Assembly (NCBI RefSeq): GCF_001440405.1
Contig: NZ_LLXX01000059.1
Location: 274-46,477 of the forward strand
DNA from: Bradyrhizobium valentinum
GTDB lineage: Bacteria; Pseudomonadota; Alphaproteobacteria; Rhizobiales; Xanthobacteraceae
DNA length: 46,204 bases
Reading direction: 5' to 3'
Part shown: positions 8,675 through 16,669 of the stretch, in pieces
How the letters are laid out: every line of letters begins with the position of its first letter
How positions within the stretch are numbered: position 1 is the first letter of the stretch
Notes under the pieces: model-generated
Databases searched by the model: none
Seen by the model: only the letters and a program-made list of their open reading frames with translations
What the model was told of the DNA's origin: nothing
Position numbers and translations under genes: made by a program

Positions 8675-9448
8675 ATGAGCGCATTCTATAGAGAGAAGGT
8701 TCTTGCTGTCCGGCACTGGACCGATACGCTTTTCAGCTTCCGAGCCACCCGCGATTCCGGTTTTCGCTTCCAGAACGGCCAGTTTGCGATGATCGGCCTC
8801 GAGGTCGAGGGCCGGCCACTGCTGCGCGCCTACAGCATGGCGAGCGCCAATCACGAGGAAGAACTCGAATTCTTCTCCATCAAGGTCGCGGACGGGCCGC
8901 TGACCTCGAAGCTGCAGAAGATCCGCGAGGGCGACGAGATCCTGATCGGCCGCAAGGCGACCGGCACGTTGATCACCGACAATCTGATTCCGGGCAAGCG
9001 CCTGCTGCTGCTGTCGACCGGCACTGGTCTCGCGCCGTTCGCGAGCCTGATCAAGGACCCCGATGTCTATGAGCGCTTCGAGACCATCGTGCTCGTTCAT
9101 GGCTGCCGTCAGGTTTCCGAACTCGCCTATGGCGAGGAACTGGTCGCCAAGCTGCGCGAGGACGAACTGTTTGGGCCGCTGCTGTCGGAGAAGCTGCTGT
9201 ACTACCCGACGGTGACCCGCGAGCCGTTCCGCAACCGCGGCCGTATCACTGACCTGATCTCGTCCGAGCAGTTGTTCAAGGATATCCATCAGCCGCCGCT
9301 CAACATCGAGACCGATCGCGTCATGATGTGCGGCAGCCCGGGGATGCTGGAAGAGCTGAAGCAGATGTTCGAGTCCGGCGGCTTCCTCGAAGGCAGCCAC
9401 AACACGCCCGGCCATTTCGTGATCGAGAAGGCGTTCGTCGAGCGCTGA
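8675..9448 (+). CDS. fpr: Ferredoxin-NADP reductase
   Basis: A 257-residue plant-type-like bacterial FAD enzyme moving electrons between NADPH and ferredoxin or flavodoxin. Residues 1-95 are the FAD domain with the flavin-binding RAYSMAS motif. Next comes the NADP domain with LLSTGTGLAPFASLI, VHGCR and MMCGSPGML, ending in IEKAFVER, the usual alphaproteobacterial FPR tail contacting FAD. I chose the ATG at 8675 (MSAFYREKV) because family similarity begins there; a frame-compatible ATG at 8576 adds 33 basic residues. Divergent from the ATP-grasp gene, with about 290 bp between starts. Confidence 0.93.
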   Translation: MSAFYREKVLAVRHWTDTLFSFRATRDSGFRFQNGQFAMIGLEVEGRPLLRAYSMASANHEEELEFFSIKVADGPLTSKLQKIREGDEILIGRKATGTLITDNLIPGKRLLLLSTGTGLAPFASLIKDPDVYERFETIVLVHGCRQVSELAYGEELVAKLREDELFGPLLSEKLLYYPTVTREPFRNRGRITDLISSEQLFKDIHQPPLNIETDRVMMCGSPGMLEELKQMFESGGFLEGSHNTPGHFVIEKAFVER

Positions 9449-9889
9449 GACGGTGTTGTCATTCCGGGGCGATGCGAAGCATCGAACCCGGAATCTCGAG
9501 ATTCCGGGTTCGCGTCTGCGACGCGCCCCGGAATGACAGCTTGGCCAGTAGCTCCCCCCACACCCCCACTGCGATAACAACCCCCAAACGTCGCGCGGCC
9601 CGTGGCCGACGCGGCGATGAGGGAGCGTTTGCGTGGCCGGTACGCGACGAGATCGGTCCGCCGCTATGCCCGCTAGCGGGCGGTTGCACAGCCACCTGAG
9701 CGGCGGGGCGCCGGACCGCTACGCTGCACTGCAAAAGGTGACGGGTTCATTTCGGTCTGGTGAAGCAGCTGATATTTTTTTGAGCCACCGTCACTTCCGT
9801 GAATGCCGCCCGGTATATCCGTGTAGCGTTCGTTCCGGCGGTTGGACTAAGCTGGCGCCGGCGACGCGACAATCCGGCTGAGGGGTTCC
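9449..9889. other. 441-bp gap between fpr and the glutamate-synthase-like gene
   Basis: It contains the nested palindrome at 9457-9538. The remainder has C-rich runs and short open frames without ribosome-binding sites or recognisable protein. I see no gene in it. Confidence 0.6.
9457..9538. repeat. Nested palindromic repeat after fpr
   Basis: The outer arms TGTCATTCCGGGGCG (9457-9471) and CGCCCCGGAATGACA (9524-9538) enclose a perfect uninterrupted 30-bp palindrome at 9483-9512 centred on CTCGAG. The whole would fold into a long cruciform or RNA hairpin. It starts 8 bp after the fpr stop codon, so it may stop transcription of fpr. The ATTCCGGGGC core is a widespread dispersed repeat type in Bradyrhizobium-like genomes (from memory), so its main identity is a repeat. 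Confidence 0.8.
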
Positions 9890-11521
9890 ATGGATACGCT
9901 GCTGCTTCCGTTCTCGCCACGCTACATTATTCTAACGGTCTGTGCCGTCGTGACGGCGTTGCTGATCGGCATCGGGATTTTCGACAACAATCTAAAAGTC
10001 TGGGAATTTCTGCTGGTGCCGATCGCGATCTTCGGCGCGCTCACGGTGCTCGGCATTCGTGATCTCCTGCAAAAGAATCACGCGGTCCTACGCAACTATC
10101 CGATCTCGGCGCACATCCGTTTCCTGCTCGAGGAAATCCGCCCCGAGATCCGGCAATACTTCTTCGAGAGCGAGAAGGACGGCATGCCGTTCTCCCGCGA
10201 TACCCGCGCTTTGGTCTATCAGCGCGCCAAGATGGTGCTCGACAAGCGGCCGTTCGGCACCCAGCAGGACGTCTATCGCGATGGTTATGAATGGATGCAC
10301 CATTCGATGGCGCCGAAGCCTCGTGCCGTCGAGCAATTCCGCGTCACCATCGGCGGACCCGATTGCACCAAACCGTATTCGGCATCGGTCTTCAACATCT
10401 CGGCGATGAGTTTTGGCGCGCTCAGCCCCAACGCGGTGCGGGCGCTAAATGCCGGTGCGAAGAAGGGCAGCTTTGCGCATGACACCGGCGAGGGCGGCGT
10501 CAGTCCTTACCACCGCGAACACGGCGGTGACATCATCTGGGAAATCGGCTCGGGCTATTTCGGCTGCCGCAACCGCGACGGCTCGTTCAACCCGGAGGAA
10601 TTTGCCCGCGTCGCCAGCGACGATCAGATCAAGATGGTCGAACTCAAGGTCAGCCAGGGCGCCAAGCCTGGACATGGCGGGGTGCTTCCGGCAGCCAAGG
10701 TCTCTGAAGAGATCTCAAAAATTCGCGGTGTCCCCATGGGCGAGGATTGCATTTCTCCGGCCACGCACCGCGCGTTCTCGACGCCGCTGGAAATGATGGT
10801 CTTTATCGGCGAGATGCGACGACTGTCCGGCGGCAAGCCCGCCGGATTCAAGTTGTGCGTCGGTCATCCCTGGGAATTCCTGGCGATCTGCAAGGCGATG
10901 GTTCAGACCGGGATATATCCTGATTTCATTGTGGTCGACGGCAATGAAGGTGGCACCGGTGCTGCGCCGCTGGAATTCATGGACCATCTGGGGATGCCGA
11001 TGCGCGAAGGCGTCAGTTTCGTCCATAATGCACTGATCGGCATCAATGCGCGCGACCGGATCAAGATCGGCGCCGCCGGCAAGATCGCGACCGCTTTCGA
11101 CATGGCGCGAGCGATGGCGATCGGCGCCGACTGGTGCAACTCGGCGCGCGGCTTCATGTTTGCTCTCGGCTGCATCCAGTCGCTGAGCTGCCATACCGAT
11201 CGATGCCCGACTGGCGTGAGCACCCAGGATCCGCTCCGCGCCCGCGCGCTGGTGGTGCCGGACAAGACCGCACGGGTCTACAATTATCACCACGCTACCC
11301 TGCACGCCCTGTCCGAACTTATCGCCGCCGCCGGCCTCGACCACCCGCGGCAATTGCGGCCGATCCATTTCTCGCAGCGATCCTCCACGAACGACACATT
11401 GTCATTCGTGCAGCTCTATCCGTCGCTGCGTCCGGGCGAGTTGATCGAAGGTACTCAGGATCCGCGCTTCCGCGATGCCTGGGCGATGGCGCGCGCGGAT
11501 TCGTTCCAGCCAGCGGGATGA
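9890..11521 (+). CDS. FMN-binding glutamate synthase family protein with N-terminal membrane helices
   Basis: A 543-residue protein containing the FMN/3Fe-4S central region of glutamate synthase but no amidotransferase domain. Residues about 9-30 and 38-58 are hydrophobic helices, predicting membrane anchoring. The catalytic TIM barrel includes ISAMSFGALSPNAVRALN, HDTGEGGVSPYH, QGAKPGHGG, VVDGNEGGTGAAP and KIGAAGKIATAFD. The iron-sulfur ligands are visible in ALGCIQSLSCHTDRCPTGV. Family members of this size are usually annotated as GltB-like or FMN-binding domain proteins; their substrates are poorly known. No GltD partner is nearby, so an independent role is likely. Confidence 0.9.
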   Translation: MDTLLLPFSPRYIILTVCAVVTALLIGIGIFDNNLKVWEFLLVPIAIFGALTVLGIRDLLQKNHAVLRNYPISAHIRFLLEEIRPEIRQYFFESEKDGMPFSRDTRALVYQRAKMVLDKRPFGTQQDVYRDGYEWMHHSMAPKPRAVEQFRVTIGGPDCTKPYSASVFNISAMSFGALSPNAVRALNAGAKKGSFAHDTGEGGVSPYHREHGGDIIWEIGSGYFGCRNRDGSFNPEEFARVASDDQIKMVELKVSQGAKPGHGGVLPAAKVSEEISKIRGVPMGEDCISPATHRAFSTPLEMMVFIGEMRRLSGGKPAGFKLCVGHPWEFLAICKAMVQTGIYPDFIVVDGNEGGTGAAPLEFMDHLGMPMREGVSFVHNALIGINARDRIKIGAAGKIATAFDMARAMAIGADWCNSARGFMFALGCIQSLSCHTDRCPTGVSTQDPLRARALVVPDKTARVYNYHHATLHALSELIAAAGLDHPRQLRPIHFSQRSSTNDTLSFVQLYPSLRPGELIEGTQDPRFRDAWAMARADSFQPAG

Positions 11522-11547
11522 GCGTTAGCGTTGGAGGCGCGTGCTCG

Positions 11548-11670
11548 CTGTCGTCCCTGCGAACGCAGGGACCCATACCGCGTGATCTATCGATGGCGCG
11601 GGATGGCAGACGGCGGGAGACAACAATCTGGGCCGGTGGCTATGGGTCCCTGCGTTCGCAGGGACGACAG
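11548..11670. repeat. Element bounded by perfect 30-bp inverted repeats
   Basis: Positions 11548-11577 and 11641-11670 are exact reverse complements over 30 bases. Each arm itself contains the 9-2-9 hairpin GTCCCTGCG/CGCAGGGAC. The interior is 63 bp with no coding potential. A diverged copy of the same plan lies at 4833-4967. It resembles a small non-autonomous (REP doublet or MITE-like) element and occupies the gap between two convergent genes, where it could act as a bidirectional terminator. Confidence 0.85.
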
Positions 11671-11721
11671 AGAGTATCCGGGCTACGTTCCCGCTTTCTG
11701 CAGGGACAACGGAGAAAATAT

Positions 11722-13725
11722 TTAGAATTCCCCGTGGAAACGGCCGGAGAAGATGTGCACCGGACCGCGGTCGGCGTTGTAGGCGGGGTTGGTGATAAAC
11801 TGGTAGTCGGCGGTGAGCGTGAAGTTCTTGTCGATTGCGTAGGCGTAGTAGGTCTCGAGGATTCGTTCGTTGCTGTAGTTGAGACGGCCGTCGCCGATCA
11901 GCAGGCCGAGACCGCCGGCTGCCAGGAAATCGCGGTGCGCGCTGGAGAGACCATTGATTGCACCGCCCAAACCGAATGTATCGCTCGGGCGTCCCCAATA
12001 GCTGCCCTTGACTGACAGGCCTGCCGAGACGCTGCGGTCGATGTCGGTAAATGACAGGATTTCGTTGCGGCCGTCGTTCCAGCTTGCGCGGGCGAACAGA
12101 CCGACGTCTTTCATGACCTGTTGTTCGGCGTTGACGTAGAATCCGTATTTGAGATTTTGGCGCCGGATGTCTGTCATGACGTTGTTGATATCGAGCGCCG
12201 GGTCTGCGGCGCTGATCGCCAGCGCGTTGCGGTAGTTGCCGGTATTGCCGCGATTGGCGAAGATGCCGAGCCGCAATTTGCCGGGTTGGTCGAACACGGT
12301 GTGACGTTCTTCGAATTCGATCACCGCGCCGCCGGTCTTGAAGGTGAGAACATCGCTGTTGGGAGCAGAGGGCACCTGAAACAGGCCGGCGCGCACCGCC
12401 CAGTCCTTGCGATTGAGTTCGACCACGGCGCCGCGGGTAAATCCGGGGAGATCGGCCGGAAAGTCATAGGCCGCGGACGCCCACATTGCCCAGTTCATGA
12501 AATCCACGCGCGGGTCTTTTGCGTAGGAATTGCCGTCAAAGATATCTCCGACGGCAAATCGCCCGACCGTCACCGTGACCCGGTCGATGTCGCGCTTGCC
12601 CGGCAACTGATTGGCCGCATCGGCCACTTCTTCCTGTTCGCCGCCCAGCCCGAACGTCTGCCGGAAGAAATAGCGCTGTGCGCGGAATCTCGGATATTCG
12701 GCGCCGCCTTTTTGCGCTTCGCCGTTTGAAAAACCTGCCAAGCCTAGTGTGCCGCCGATTCCAAAGCCCTGCGCAAGCTCCGGACCAAAATAGAACTCTC
12801 CGCCGTCCCACAACCGCCAGCCGAGAAAGGCTCCGACCGTCCAGGTCTCTCTCACGCGTCCGGCGCCCGGCAGGCTGTTCGTACCTTGATACGGCGAGCG
12901 GAAGCTCGGATAGCCCTGCGGAAGGAATGTCGTCTGGGCGTGGACGTTCCAGTCCTTGGACGCGGGAGGGGTGGGTGGCCTGATGGCGTAATCGCTTGAT
13001 GTCGCGGAATCCGGCCCGTCCCAGATCTTGTAGTTCAATCCGAGCTTGACCGTATGGATCTTCGGATCGACCCTGACGTCCGGCAGCGGCACGTCCGCAA
13101 GCCCATAGGCTCGGGCTCCCAGATCGATGTAGTCGTATTCGAGTTTTGCGCTCCATCTGGCGTCGGCGGCATACTCGACGCCAGCGCCCGCGGTCCAGCC
13201 GAGATGTGTACGCCCGCGCGTAGATAACACGCTTCCGTCGACATCATTGATGTCGACATGGGCCCTAGCCCAGGCGACGCCGCCGGTCACATAGGGCAAC
13301 AGCGTTCCGAAGGCGTAACCGACACGGCCCCGGGCCGTGGCAATATAGTCGAACGTCGTGTTGAACGGAGCCGGCGCAAGCCTCGGACGATCAAGCGTGC
13401 TCAGGAACGAAACATCGGCTTCGCCCCCCAACACCAGGTTGTTCGGGAGCTGAAAATTGTAACCGGCCTGATAGCCGCCGATCAGGCCGGTGATGCTGTG
13501 GGGAAAAAACACGCCTTGCAGCGGCAGCGGATTGGTATCGGGGCCAAAGCTGCCGCCGCCATAACCGACATGGCCGCCGAGATAGAAGCCGGTCCAGTTG
13601 TGGACGGCTCTAACGGCCGGGGCCTTTAGGGACATGTCGGCGGCGCTGGCAACGCCGTCCAATGCGAGCAGGCTGAAGCCCAGGCCAGCCAACAAAGAAT
13701 CTCGGGATCGGCTGCGGCGGGTCAT
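11722..13725 (-). CDS. Double-barrel outer-membrane protein: Omp25-like domain plus OprB-type carbohydrate porin
   Basis: A 667-residue exported protein. A basic N-terminus and hydrophobic core end at ASA before ADMSLKAP. Residues about 40-240 look like an Omp25/RopB-type eight-strand barrel (NWTGFYLGGHVGYGGG, VGGYQAGYN-like strand pairs, YVTGGVAWA, WTAGAGVEYA, AKLEYDYIDLG, HTVKLGLNYK). Residues about 260-667 match the OprB carbohydrate-selective porin family (RETWTVGAFLGWRLWDGGEFYFGPE, MNWAMWASAAYDFPAD, GLGLLIGDGRLNYSNERILE), ending in a terminal aromatic HGEF as outer-membrane proteins do. Start chosen at 13725 (MTRRSRS); the frame extends 25 codons further upstream without signal-like sequence. 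Probably imports sugars or acids. Confidence 0.85.
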   Translation of the reverse strand: MTRRSRSRDSLLAGLGFSLLALDGVASAADMSLKAPAVRAVHNWTGFYLGGHVGYGGGSFGPDTNPLPLQGVFFPHSITGLIGGYQAGYNFQLPNNLVLGGEADVSFLSTLDRPRLAPAPFNTTFDYIATARGRVGYAFGTLLPYVTGGVAWARAHVDINDVDGSVLSTRGRTHLGWTAGAGVEYAADARWSAKLEYDYIDLGARAYGLADVPLPDVRVDPKIHTVKLGLNYKIWDGPDSATSSDYAIRPPTPPASKDWNVHAQTTFLPQGYPSFRSPYQGTNSLPGAGRVRETWTVGAFLGWRLWDGGEFYFGPELAQGFGIGGTLGLAGFSNGEAQKGGAEYPRFRAQRYFFRQTFGLGGEQEEVADAANQLPGKRDIDRVTVTVGRFAVGDIFDGNSYAKDPRVDFMNWAMWASAAYDFPADLPGFTRGAVVELNRKDWAVRAGLFQVPSAPNSDVLTFKTGGAVIEFEERHTVFDQPGKLRLGIFANRGNTGNYRNALAISAADPALDINNVMTDIRRQNLKYGFYVNAEQQVMKDVGLFARASWNDGRNEILSFTDIDRSVSAGLSVKGSYWGRPSDTFGLGGAINGLSSAHRDFLAAGGLGLLIGDGRLNYSNERILETYYAYAIDKNFTLTADYQFITNPAYNADRGPVHIFSGRFHGEF

Positions 13726-13989
13726 CGTGCGGGCACTCTCGGCGCTGACATTCCGGCGGTCGCTCTTATCACTGCTGATTTGCCGGCGCGCGACCACCAA
13801 AGAGATCGCATGAAATCACCGGCCCAGCCTCTATTTTGTGGATTAGCGGCTGTTCCCCGGCCGAAAGCCGGATCGAGCAGGAGCGCAATCCGCTTTGCGA
13901 GCTTTCTTGGGAACAGTTCGCAATTGCAAGAAGGATTGAACCGTTTCGTCTAAATGACATCGTCGCGTGACGTGCGTGCAACATACCGG

Positions 13990-14087
13990 CCCTGGCCAGG
14001 GCGACGGTTCGCAAAAAGGTTGACCCGCCCGGGGGGGACAACCGGGCGGGTCGGGTTCGGCACGGGAGTGGATGAGGCGCCCGTGCC
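13990..14087. other. Cluster of three hairpins upstream of the porin gene
   Basis: Three inverted repeats follow each other. The first is the perfect palindrome CCCTGGCCAGGG at 13990-14001. The second has 11-bp arms GACCCGCCCGG (14022-14032) and CCGGGCGGGTC (14042-14052) around a G-rich loop. The third has arms GGCACGGG (14059-14066) and CCCGTGCC (14080-14087). None is followed by a T-run on either strand that would make a classic terminator. The cluster lies about 265-360 bp upstream of the porin start. It could be a leader structure, a terminator for the small upstream gene or a small RNA. Confidence 0.55.
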
Positions 14088-14103
14088 GGACGCAAATCCA
14101 CGA

Positions 14104-14190
14104 CAAAAGCGTTTTCGAGCGAAGCATGCCCTCGGACTTGATCCGTGGGTGGCCTTCCGGTTCGTGTGAAGAAAACGCGTTAAACAAAAG
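14104..14190. repeat. Dispersed palindromic repeat (GCGTTTTC ... GAAAACGC type)
   Basis: Arms GCGTTTTC (14109-14116) and GAAAACGC (14171-14178) bracket an internal imperfect hairpin around CTCGGACTTGATCCGTGGG. I recognise this from memory as a very common intergenic repeat of Bradyrhizobium and Rhodopseudomonas-like genomes. It has no coding capacity. Confidence 0.7.
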
Positions 14191-14266
14191 AAGCTTTTTC
14201 CTGGTCTGAAGTGGTTTGCTTGGAAAGAAGACGCTTCTCAAACTGCAACCAAGTCAGCCGCAGAAA

Positions 14267-14527
14267 TCAGTAACCGCAGGTACGCACGCGGCCGATGTAA
14301 TTGCCGAAGGCGTCGAACTGGCGAACCCAGCCGCAGCGGCGATAGCCGTCATAGTAGTAACCGGGGCCTGAAGCGGCGATCGCGGTGCCGACGATGGCGG
14401 CGCCAACGAGGCCGGCTCCGACGCCCCAGTGCAGCGGCTTGGCTTGCGCCTGGGTGGTGGAAGCGATCGTGCCGGTGGCGGCAAGGGTAGCGAGAGCGAG
14501 AGCGGCGAACTTGATCTTGATCGACAT
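14267..14527 (-). CDS. Small secreted Gly/Tyr-rich protein
   Basis: An 86-residue protein. The signal peptide (MSIKIKFAALALATLAATG...) is cleaved after AQA near residue 29. The mature part has a short hydrophobic Gly/Ala stretch (GVGAGLVGAAIVGTAIAA) followed by GYYYDGYRRCGWVRQFDAFGNYIG and RVRTCGY, with two cysteines able to pair. ATG at 14527 is preceded by GGAG; an ATG four codons upstream is possible. Small exported proteins with this YRRC-VRQFDAFGNYIG ending recur in Bradyrhizobiaceae, but their function is not known. Encoded alone between two leftward genes. Confidence 0.8.
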   Translation of the reverse strand: MSIKIKFAALALATLAATGTIASTTQAQAKPLHWGVGAGLVGAAIVGTAIAASGPGYYYDGYRRCGWVRQFDAFGNYIGRVRTCGY

Positions 14528-14680
14528 GGAAGGCTCCATCCTGTGTTAAGCGGCCATTGTGGTCCGCATGCCCAGTTGGACGGAGGCTCCTCGAAAGCGG
14601 TTCGAGGCTGTGGCTGGAAATATGGTTTCGTCGTTTATTTCTTCGATATTTCAAATGGTTACGAGAATAAGTCTTCGGTT

Positions 14681-15502
14681 CTATGCTTTACGAAGAAACA
14701 ATTCCGGATCGAATTTGTCGACGTCGTCGAGCAATTCGCAGAACGCACGCGCGCCGTGATCGAGCAATTGTTCGCCTTTCTCCGCGGAAGCTTTGGTGGC
14801 GTCGCCGACCGCCCCGCTTTCATTGAGGTCCTGCGCCTGCCATGCGAAGGGGACCGGCCGATGAGCCGAGAGCCAGCGAAATTTCTTCTCCATCGCGATG
14901 CTGGCGGGACGAAAATCGGCGATCGCTTCCTTGCGCACAGTGTGCGGATAGCGCGCCAGCATGATCGAGGTCTCGACCGCGCCGCCATGAATGCCGTGCC
15001 GCAATTCTTCCGCGGAAAACAATCCATCCGGCGTACCGAAGCGCGACCAGCTCGTCGTCACCACGAGCAGCCCGTGATGGGCGCGCAGATCCTGCGCCAC
15101 CAGCGACATCGCCGCACTGTTGCCGCCATGGCTTGTCACGATCACAAGCTTGCGGATTCCGGACCGCGCAACGCTCTTGCCGATCGCCATCCACTCCTTC
15201 AACGCGACTTCGGTCGGCAGCGTCTGCGTGCCTGCATAGTCGATATGCTCAGTGGAGATGCCGACCGGCTGCAGCGGCAGAAAGGTGACGGGAAGCGCGA
15301 CAGGCAACAGCTCGCGCACCCGCGCCAGATACGCCTCGCCGATCAGGACGTCGGTTTCCAGCGGCAGATGCGGGCCGTGCTGCTCGGTGGCCGCCAGCGG
15401 CAGCACCGCGATCCACCGTGCGGCGTCGGCCTTGGTGCCGGCCTTGGCGATGTCGGGCCAGCGGATGTCGGTCCAGTCGCGGGGCGGAACGGTTGAAGCC
15501 AT
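14681..15502 (-). CDS. Creatininase family protein (metal-dependent amidohydrolase)
   Basis: A 273-residue protein of the creatininase/mycofactocin MftE/ArfB fold. The metal ligands are present: E40, H42 and D51 in ATEQHGPHLPLETD, then the SHGGN loop, and E in HGGAVETSIML. The family hydrolyses cyclic or linear amides such as creatinine and formamidopyrimidines; the particular substrate is not readable here. The start at 15502 is 141 bp from the start of a divergent ABC transporter operon, so the enzyme may act on what the transporter brings in. Confidence 0.9.
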   Translation of the reverse strand: MASTVPPRDWTDIRWPDIAKAGTKADAARWIAVLPLAATEQHGPHLPLETDVLIGEAYLARVRELLPVALPVTFLPLQPVGISTEHIDYAGTQTLPTEVALKEWMAIGKSVARSGIRKLVIVTSHGGNSAAMSLVAQDLRAHHGLLVVTTSWSRFGTPDGLFSAEELRHGIHGGAVETSIMLARYPHTVRKEAIADFRPASIAMEKKFRWLSAHRPVPFAWQAQDLNESGAVGDATKASAEKGEQLLDHGARAFCELLDDVDKFDPELFLRKA

Positions 15503-15555
15503 CGAGCGAAGCGTTTCTTTGGATGAATTTGCAGGGTAGTTTGTTATTCCGGGGA

Positions 15556-15576
15556 TTGGTCCGATCCCTGGACCAA
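15556..15576. promoter_or_regulatory. Inverted repeat between divergent creatininase and ABC operon
   Basis: Perfect 7-7-7 inverted repeat TTGGTCC/GGACCAA with a 7-base centre, placed in the only gap between the two divergent genes, 54 bp before the creatininase start and 68 bp before the binding-protein start. It looks like a transcription-factor operator. No regulator gene is adjacent, so the binding protein is unknown. Confidence 0.45.
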
Positions 15577-15643
15577 ACCCTTAGGGGACGTAGTCAACGT
15601 CCACAGCCCCATCATGGGCCAGAACGATCGACGGAGTCCAATC

Positions 15644-16663
15644 ATGAACCCGGCCTTTTTGCTGCGAGCGTTAACCGCAGGTCTTCTGGCGCTGCTGACG
15701 GGGCTGGTCCCAGCGCGCGCGGAAACCCTCGACAAGGTGTCGTTTGGAACCAACTGGGTGGCGGAGGCCGAGCATGGCGGCTTCTTCCAGGCGGTGGCCG
15801 ACGGCACCTACAAGAAATACGGCCTCGACGTCACCATCGTGCCGGGAGGCCCCAACACCAACAATCGCATCCTGCTGACCGCCGGCAAGCTCGACTTCTT
15901 CATGACCGCGAACACGCTGCAATCGTTCGATGCGATCACCAATAACGTACCGGTGGTCGCGGTCGCTGCCATCTTCCAAAAGGATCCGCAGGTTTTCCTG
16001 ACCCATCCGGAAGCCAAATTCACCAAGCTCGAGGATCTCAAGCCGCTCACGCTATTCGTCTCCAAGGAAGGCGTCGCGAGCTACTTCCAGTGGCTGAAAT
16101 CCGAATACGGGTTCAGCGAGAGCAAGGTGAAGCCCTACACCTTCAATTCGCAGCCCTTCATCGTGAACAAGCAGAGCGCGATGCAGGGCTATGTCACTTC
16201 CGAGCCCTTCGCCGTCGAGAAGGCGGCGGGCTTCAAGCCCGGTGTGATCCTGCTCGCCGATCACGGTTTCAACGCCTATTCGACGCTGATCGAGACACGC
16301 CGCGAGATCGTCGACAAGAAGCCGGACCTCGTGCAGCGTTTCGTCGATGCATCCGTCATCGGCTGGTACAATTATCTCTACGGCGACAATTCTGCCGGAA
16401 ATGCGATGATCAAGAAGATGAATCCGGAAATGACCGACGAGCTGCTGAGCTACTCCGTCACCAAGATGAAGGAATACGGCATCGTCGATTCCGGCGATAC
16501 TTTGCGCGACGGCATCGGCGCCATGAATGACGCGCGGGTGGCGAGCTTCTTCGACAAGATGGTGCGAGCCGGCGTTGTTCGCCCCGATATCGACTACCGC
16601 CAGGCCTACACGCTGCGCTTCGTCAACAAGGGCGTCGGTGTCGATCTGCGGCCGAAGAACTGA
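15644..16663 (+). CDS. ABC transporter substrate-binding protein, NMT1/THI5-like
   Basis: A 339-residue periplasmic solute receptor. A signal peptide of about 26 residues ends in PARA before ETLDKVSFGTNW. The NMT1-like fold is seen in NWVAEAEHGGFFQAVADGTYKKYGLDVTI, VPGGPNTNNRILLTAGKLDF and QAMQGYVTSEP-like segments. Homologues bind pyrimidine precursors, sulfonates, taurine or riboflavin; here the ligand is not identifiable. ATG at 15644 follows GGAG. It heads an operon with the ATPase (6 bp gap) and permease. Confidence 0.92.
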   Translation: MNPAFLLRALTAGLLALLTGLVPARAETLDKVSFGTNWVAEAEHGGFFQAVADGTYKKYGLDVTIVPGGPNTNNRILLTAGKLDFFMTANTLQSFDAITNNVPVVAVAAIFQKDPQVFLTHPEAKFTKLEDLKPLTLFVSKEGVASYFQWLKSEYGFSESKVKPYTFNSQPFIVNKQSAMQGYVTSEPFAVEKAAGFKPGVILLADHGFNAYSTLIETRREIVDKKPDLVQRFVDASVIGWYNYLYGDNSAGNAMIKKMNPEMTDELLSYSVTKMKEYGIVDSGDTLRDGIGAMNDARVASFFDKMVRAGVVRPDIDYRQAYTLRFVNKGVGVDLRPKN

Positions 16664-16669
16664 CCGAGA

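Larger units (their letters stand above)
13726..14266. other. 541-bp non-coding stretch between porin and small secreted protein
   Basis: It holds a cluster of three hairpins (13990-14087) and a dispersed palindromic repeat (14104-14190), described separately. It must also hold the porin promoter, which I could not assign. No credible ORF is present. Confidence 0.6.
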
